Assembly: GCA_037367355.1 (NCBI GenBank)
Contig: CM074697.1
Location: 1,364,001-1,428,000, forward strand
DNA length: 64,000 nt
Direction: 5' to 3'
DNA from: Neoscytalidium dimidiatum
Taxonomy: Eukaryota > Ascomycota > Dothideomycetes > Botryosphaeriales > Botryosphaeriaceae
Part shown: positions 57,792 through 64,000 of the stretch, one piece after another
How the letters are laid out: each line of letters opens with the position of its first letter
Position numbering within the stretch: the stretch's first letter is position 1
The notes under the pieces: generated by a model
What the model saw: the letters and a program-made list of their open reading frames with translations, nothing else
Database searches by the model: none
Told to the model about the DNA's origin: nothing
Made by a program: the position numbers and the translations under genes

Positions 57792-60219
57792 TCAGGCTCG
57801 ATCTTCCAAACTTCTCGTATCGACCAAGGTCCTCGTACTGTCCTGGTGTCTATATAAAGTGCCGGCCGGAGAGTCTTCCGTCCGGAGGCTGACTGGTGAT
57901 GAAGTTGATTCCGAGCCTGATCTCTCAGCTCTCCAATCGGCATGGTAGATACCCAGGTCATCTGCTTGCTCCACGTTCTGTATCCGTGGCTGCATCGTTA
58001 TCTCTTGCGTCATTTCCATGGCCCCCTTATCTTCAACACGCTGCTCGTCATCCTTAGCGAGTACCACCAGAGAGGCTGATGAGTCAGCCTCACGCGGGTA
58101 AGAAGCGCCCCTCAGTCTCGGGTGTTTCATGTCCTTAAGATCAAGCGTAGCCAACGGCTCTTCCCCCTTCGTTACCGGCACAGACCGCGCGCATCGTCTC
58201 CACGTTCCCATTCCGAGCTCCTCGTGGGCAAGCCTCTGTAGTTGGAGTGTCTCATTCGTGGCCCACTCGAGGCGGGAGTAGGCATCCAGCTTGCACCGCT
58301 TCTGCACCAGGCTGACGACAGGCTCAATTATATTTGACAAAAGAATGAGCACACCTCCTACACCTAATATTGTAATGAGACCGACTACGGAGAAGTTCAG
58401 GTAAGAGGAGTTGAAGACTTTCTACACCATAGTCAGCTACCTTCTCTGCACCAACGAGGTGCGAGTGCAGGGCGGGGGCTCACCAGATTCTCACACAACG
58501 CGCTCGCATCCGTCCCATTCAGCGTGACCAACCACGGCAATATCTTATCATCCGACGGGCCGGTCGCGATGCTGACGACCCACCACTGGAGCGCGACCAG
58601 CGACGCCGCGTGCCAATACTCGGTCTCGAGCTGCCACTGGTAGTCCGGCAGCGGGCCCTGCACGCCCCCCTGCGCCTTGTACCTCGCGGTCAGCGAGCCG
58701 CTGCCCTGCGCCTTGGGCACGAAGTCGATCGTCGGGCTGATCAGCGTGTTGATGTACGCGATCCACTTGTACACGCTGCGCTGCCGCTCGCTGCTCCAGA
58801 GGTCGCGCGCCAGCCGCTCCGACTCGTACGTGCCGCCCATGCGCGGGCAGCGCGTTCCTTCGGGCAGGTTGGGGTTGCAGTATTGCTCTGATACGGTGCA
58901 CGCGAGCGGCGCGAGCGGCTCGTCTTGCAGGATTATTTCCATCGTGCCTGAAACGTTGACGCCGCGCTCGACGGATGCCGCGTCCTCGACTAACCAGTGC
59001 GCGGAGTACCATGGATCGTCGACCGGCTCGGAGAAGCGGATCGAGTTGGCGGCGAGGAACATCAGGTGCAGGTCGGCTTCTTGGAGTGAGAGGGAAGGGA
59101 TGGGCTGGAAGGAGGAATAGTCGTTCGTCATGGTGCCGTTGATGACGAATGAGTCGCTGATACTGAAAGAAGGTGAGAATACGGTATATGATGTAGAGGC
59201 AGTAGCACTTACGCGATATCAAAGTCGTAGTGGGCACCATGGAGAGTTGCGTTTGGGTACTCGAATGTCAGATTGCGCTTTTCCTCGTCCGTCAGATTCG
59301 CGAAGTCCGGGTGGCGGAAGCCAGCCGTCAGGAGGTTCTCTCCGTACATGTATTGTACGTATGGGCCGCTCTTCGAGTAATTGTGAGATCTACGATAGCC
59401 GTCTGTCACAAGAGGCGCACAAGCGGAGACCCGCCTGAATAGCACTCGCTCTTCCGGAGGTGTGTTGATACCAAGATCTTTGTGGCTGTCCAAGTAGCCT
59501 GTGTCAAAGATAATGTTTCTGTCTTGTGTCCGACACATTTCTGTAGGAAAGGGGCAACTAGCGTTCCTCGTGATGGTTGTGGGGAGTCGCTTTTTGACGA
59601 AAGCATTGCATTGTTGAAGGTCAGTGACGTTCGAGTAGCATTGCTGTGCGTAGTTGGCATGACCTATCCCTACTTGTGTCATGTAAGGAAGGAAGCCATT
59701 TTGAACATCTGTAAGTACTGGATCCTGGTAGAGGTTGATGTATCCGCACTTGGAGTTGGTACGGACCAATACTTCGTTGCCGATGCTAGTCGAGACGCGA
59801 GATGAGAATGTGCCGGCAACGCCGAATGCAAGGACGCAACATATGGCAAAGCAGAGTAATGGTAGTAGTCGTGAGTAGGTGCGTTTGCCGTGGTTGCGCC
59901 ATGCAATAAGCGTTTGCATGAGTCCTGCAACTCCGCTGAGACTGTTGTAGGAATTCCGAAGAATTGCTTGCCTCTGGTGATACACCCCATCCTGTGCTGT
60001 ATTTACGGAGAAGCAATGGTGGATAACACAGCAAGCTATTCTCCAAAAGCTGGTACCAGCGAAGCTGACGAATAAAGCGAGAAAGGCAACCAAGAGGTTT
60101 CCGTCCCAGCGTTGGAGTGTGAGGGTAAGTCCAAGGAAACTACCGCGGGACCAGTCTGTCCAGACGCCAGTGTATATGTCGTATGTATTGGCCTGTGTAG
60201 GGGATTCTGTGAAATCCAT
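57792..60219 (-). CDS. Large fungal-specific membrane protein of unknown function
   Basis: Three exons: 60219-59213, 59162-58484 and 58421-57792, giving 771 aa; introns of 50 and 62 nt join in phases 2 and 0. The N-terminal part has two or three hydrophobic segments (NLLVAFLALFVSFAGTSFW, and LLCFAICCVLAFGVAG near residue 130). A large middle domain with many Cys and several N-glycosylation sequons (NVT, NAS, NYS, NLT, NAT, NGT, NVS) should be extracellular or lumenal. A single strong segment follows near 575-600 (VGLITILGVGGVLILL), then a 170-residue hydrophilic, charged tail likely in the cytosol. The plan is common among uncharacterised ascomycete proteins. No enzymatic motif is seen. It borders the siderophore cluster, but I found no perfect ATCWGATAA in its upstream region, so membership is doubtful. 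Confidence 0.8.
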
Positions 60220-63200
60220 GCTTCTGAGTCTGTTCTTTAAAGCGCGCAGACTTTTTGACGCAGAAAAGGCTGTGTGAAGCAAACCTGTAACAGCTGTTGC
60301 TCTCGGGCGATGGATACTATCTATTTAGATTAATTATTTGGCTGCATTGCCAGGGTGTTTCAGCGCTAATTTTGTCCCTATCTTACGCGATCGGCGTGCG
60401 TGTGGTGAAGTGCTTCATTCGATAGCCCAAGCCGGATGCTTAGCCGGATAATTGAAAGGTGTGCTTGGGCTGAGTTTCGACATCCTCGTCGGTGCTGCTG
60501 AAGTGGGCTACATGAACATGACAGCAGGTACACGTATGCTATTTCTGCATACAGACTTAAGCTTAATTGGGAGGTGATAGACAGAACGCATGGGTATATG
60601 CATGCAAGTAGCTTACAGAACTGGGGTTGTGCAGTACTACGTCAATCGTTTTTACGAGAATAGTTTCACTTTCTACATATCACCCGGACCTGAGTACCGT
60701 CTGTGGAATTACCGAAGATATAATTGGCATGCCCGACCGGCTTCTCCACCTTGCACCTGCAAACATCTCAAAACGCTACCTGAGCACGACAAAAGTAGTA
60801 AATGCAAGGGCTTTGTCGCACGGCTTATCGTCGCGCAGCATGACTTGGCCCCCACCGCTATCAGCTCGAGACGGGTCGTCTGCTCTGGGCAAAGCGCAGG
60901 TTCCTCCAATAGGATAGCCAGCTGAGCCGCCTATTTAGCAAACCCTTGCTACATTTTTGGCCCCCAACACAAGTCGCCATCACATTTTTCCGCGCACACC
61001 CGCTTTCTCAAGCATGTAGACTGCGTAGCTAGCTCATCATGCTAGAGGCGTGCATGCAAGCTGACTCTTTCAGCAAAGCTATCAGAACAAGGAGTTTGGC
61101 TCTCCTTATTGCCGAAAATCAAACGTACTTTGGCTCAGTCCAGTCCTGCACAATTATGGCGCTAATGGTGGGCTGAGATTCTGTCTGTATACTTGTCAGA
61201 CAGCACACTAATATCTGGAATGATCGGGCAAATTCACTCCGGCCGCATGTAGTCTACGGGCGATTGATGCAGTGCAGACCGAAACAATGTATTCGAGATT
61301 ACTTGTTAATAATTTACTCTAGCCCACAATTGGGAACGCCAGCACTCGAGCAGAAAGAATTGAAGCCGTAACACAGCAGAAAACGTGGTATAGTTCTCAA
61401 TATATCTTTAATTACTGAAATAGGCCGAGCCTTGTCAGACGGGATACATAATTGGCAATCATGGCAACTCAGCAACCCCATGACCCCTCCACGAACTCGC
61501 AACGTTGGTCTTTCCTTGCCATTTCCGCAACTTCTGCTGAACAATCTCAAATTGCCTTTCACATGCACGCTACTAGATTTAATGCCTATCCTGTTCAGGC
61601 AATAATGAGGTTAGGACAATTTATGTTTGATCTACGAGTATGCTGATTAGTTCGTCAACATGTTAATGTCACGAAGGCTGCATCGCAAGCAAAAGCAGTC
61701 AGCAACGTCGTCACCGATCCCTTTGTCAACTATAGAAGAGGCCACAGTTCAAAGAGTCAGAGAGTGATGCAAAAGTATAGTAAATCACATGAGTTTGCGA
61801 ATGTCAGAATGAGAAAGTGAAGAAAAGCCCTAAGATTAAGCAAGGATATATAGAATCTATGCAGAAGCATCAGCTCCTGAGTGGAAGCGGCAATGAGATA
61901 CGTCAAATACTGACGAGGTTGTCGGAAAGATGGCCAAGCTACTGATTAGTGCAAAGTCACAATCATGACGCCTTTGTTGCCTCCAGCCCCAACACACTTT
62001 GTATAGCAGGGGCCGCTTTGATAGATCTGCACATCAGGCACCCGGCACACCGGGCTCAAAGTGCCCGGGTTCACATACGTATGAGATCCTCCGAGCTCAA
62101 CACAGCCTCAGCACACAGAGAGCTGATGGAGAAGCAAGTAAATTCACTTACGTCTTTCACAGCCGCATCACCCCGTTGCTCCCCTAATAACGCTGTGACA
62201 CCCTACCGACTGTGATGAGTAAGAACGAATCCTCGCTACGTTGCATATCAACTCGGGAGCCTATTAAGACCCATTGCTAAATCGAGTACGCTTTGTGTCA
62301 AATTGAGCGTCCTACAGCAGGATTGACCTGGGTCTAGAATCGAAATACATCCATTCCTGTTCAAAGCATTCAGTACGAATTTCCAATTTCTGCTGCTAAG
62401 CGAAACTACCTGAGAGCGACCGATTCAGAAGGCTGGCGGGTCCTCGGGCATGCAACACAAGGAATCGGGCTCCCGTCACCTCGGAAATCGAGAGCGTGGC
62501 AATGTAGCCGTATGAATAGTCCTTTAATATTACAAGACCAAACAAGAGATTCAGATGTGTTTGGTAAGAGAGTTGTTGAAATGTAATGATCGTCACAGAG
62601 ACCCGGCCCTAGAGGTCTACAACGCTCTTTAGTCGTTGTGACAACGGCCTATAATCTTCAATCCTGATACAGGTACGGTGGCATTGTGTGTTATATCACA
62701 AAGTAGTAGCACGAATAGGAAATAGGTCGTCTCAGAGCTGGAATAGTGCGTCGCTGTGGCTTTTTCGCGGCGCCGCGGTGTCAAGGCCTTTGCATCCCCA
62801 AACGTCTTTTCGGCGCAAAGCAAGCTCAAATGTGAGAGAATGTCGAGATGTCCCAGTACCTGCCTGTACAGATTTGATTAACTCACTTACAATTTCTCGG
62901 CTCCTCCTTACAATCAAGAGTAGAACTAATAAATTACTCTGTTCATATTCAGCAATGTTGCTCTGCGGGGGGCTCAAAACAGTTTTTGGTCTTGGCACTC
63001 GGCGAGTGTTTGAACATCTGCTGCGATTGAGCGGCTACTAACCAGAATTGGAAAGTCCAAACCAGTAATGTCTCGGCGAGGGATCTGCACGGCCCAGGCT
63101 TTGCGGTTTCGGGCACTTGTTATATATTATCCGACACGGCCGCGGGCCTCCGAGGGCACCTCTGCCCCGCGCCGATGCAGCAAACCAGGCTTCCCGATGT

Positions 63201-63684
63201 AAGGATTGAAGATACGGACACCTACACTGTTTTCAAATTCCCGACGACAAGGACTGTTCATCCCATCGCCGGGACTTTTTCACGAATCAAAATTTGCAGA
63301 AAAGAGGAGGGCGGATTAAGCATGCCAAGTATTTATGCATAAAACTTTACTCAACGTTTGAATCTAACCATTCCTTGTCATGCGGAAGCGGGTATTCTAA
63401 TGCCGACCTGTCATCCTTCCGCCGAAAATATTTGCTCACGATTAGGCAGGGGAAGGCACAGCCCCATTCAGGTACCGTAACACCATCTCCCGTTGAAGTC
63501 GCAAAGCCTCCAAAGAGCGTTGCCTTACATTGGGAAAGAAGAAGACACATAGGATAACTAAATATATAAGATGGCTTCCTCGCAATGCTAGAGTCAAAAA
63601 AAAAAAAACTAGTAAACGTCTGTGACGGCCACTACTCACGCTCATTCCATTCCACAGCATACGACTTTCCAACAGATAATTACC
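60220..63684. other. Long gene-poor, AT-richer interval
   Basis: About 3.46 kb with no supported gene. All open frames are short and overlap without domains. I looked for transposase-like motifs, long terminal repeats and tRNA-like sequence and found none I could defend. An A13 run lies at about 63596-63608, just before the next gene. Confidence 0.5.
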
Positions 63685-64000
63685 ATGCGTTTCACCACCA
63701 CACTCAGCTTTCTCCTCACGACTGTCTTGGTGGCCGGCGCAGCGATCCCCGCGCCCCAAGGTCCAGCTGACGAAGCTGCCGCCGCCGCCACCGCCCCTAC
63801 ACCTCCAGCACCTGGGGCCACTCCGCCCGCCGCTCCTCCGCCAGCGGCAGGAACTCCACCACCCCCTCCTCCTCCTCCTCCAGCGGGCAGTCCCCCTGCT
63901 CTGCCGCCAGGAGCAACTCCTCCGGCGCCACCGCCCGCCCCTGATGCGACAGCGCTAGCGGCCCCTCCGCCGCCTTCAGACGGAACTCCTCCTGCAGCTC
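63685..64000 (+). CDS. Proline/alanine-rich secreted protein, cut by window end
   Basis: Starts at the ATG at 63685 and is open to the right edge (105 codons visible). The first about 19 residues form a clear signal peptide (MRFTTTLSFLLTTVLVAGAA), with cleavage probably after AGA or AIPAP. The mature part is almost entirely Pro, Ala, Gly and Thr, with repeats of the type PPAPGATPPAAPPPAAGT and a run of nine prolines. This looks like a cell-wall or extracellular extensin-like protein, or the linker of a longer secreted protein. The C-terminus lies outside the window, so domain content and GPI anchoring cannot be judged. Confidence 0.72.
   Translation, partial: MRFTTTLSFLLTTVLVAGAAIPAPQGPADEAAAAATAPTPPAPGATPPAAPPPAAGTPPPPPPPPPAGSPPALPPGATPPAPPPAPDATALAAPPPPSDGTPPAA

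Overview
The window is nuclear DNA of a filamentous ascomycete (Pezizomycotina). Genes are dense, many have short GT-AG introns of about 45-80 nt, and the proteins are of fungal type: COX20, the DNA polymerase epsilon catalytic subunit, a bZIP-ankyrin regulator, an NPS6/SidD synthetase and a DUF7702-like protein. I cannot name the species. Every multi-exon model was built by hand from reading frame, splice sites and family conservation.

Layout. 1-13.2 kb is mostly housekeeping: an F-box protein cut by the left edge, quinolinate phosphoribosyltransferase (NAD synthesis), a low-complexity hypothetical protein, COX20, and POL2 divergent from COX20. 13.9-14.5 kb holds a broken FAD monooxygenase. 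16.1-21.7 kb holds a bANK-type (bZIP plus ankyrin, TOXE-like) regulator, a fatty-acid elongase and a TLC-like membrane protein. 22.2-30.3 kb is accessory metabolism: a BAHD-type acyltransferase, a P450, a drug-efflux MFS transporter and a DUF7702-like membrane protein, with no backbone synthase. 32-36.5 kb holds an oxalyl-CoA-synthetase-like (Pcs60) ligase, a small hypothetical protein and a PEP-mutase/isocitrate-lyase family enzyme.

The main system is at 38.2-57.5 kb, an extracellular siderophore (fusarinine/TAFC type) cluster. It contains a SidJ-like DUF1749 hydrolase, a siderophore-type MFS transporter, a SitT-like ABC transporter, the SidF transacylase, the SidH enoyl-CoA hydratase and the two-module SidD/NPS6 synthetase. 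SidH ends in SKL and SidF in AKL, so both should be peroxisomal. SidH and SidF would make the anhydromevalonyl hydroxyornithine that SidD assembles, the transporters would move the siderophore, and SidJ would hydrolyse it to release iron. Five perfect ATCWGATAA GATA-factor (SreA/Fep1-type) sites lie in the cluster's intergenic regions, including both divergent promoters, which suggests joint iron repression.

The most unusual point is that the ABC transporter frame is intact over 4 kb except for two in-frame TGA codons. The right end has a 771-aa membrane protein, 3.4 kb without recognisable genes, and the start of a proline-rich secreted protein cut by the window edge.
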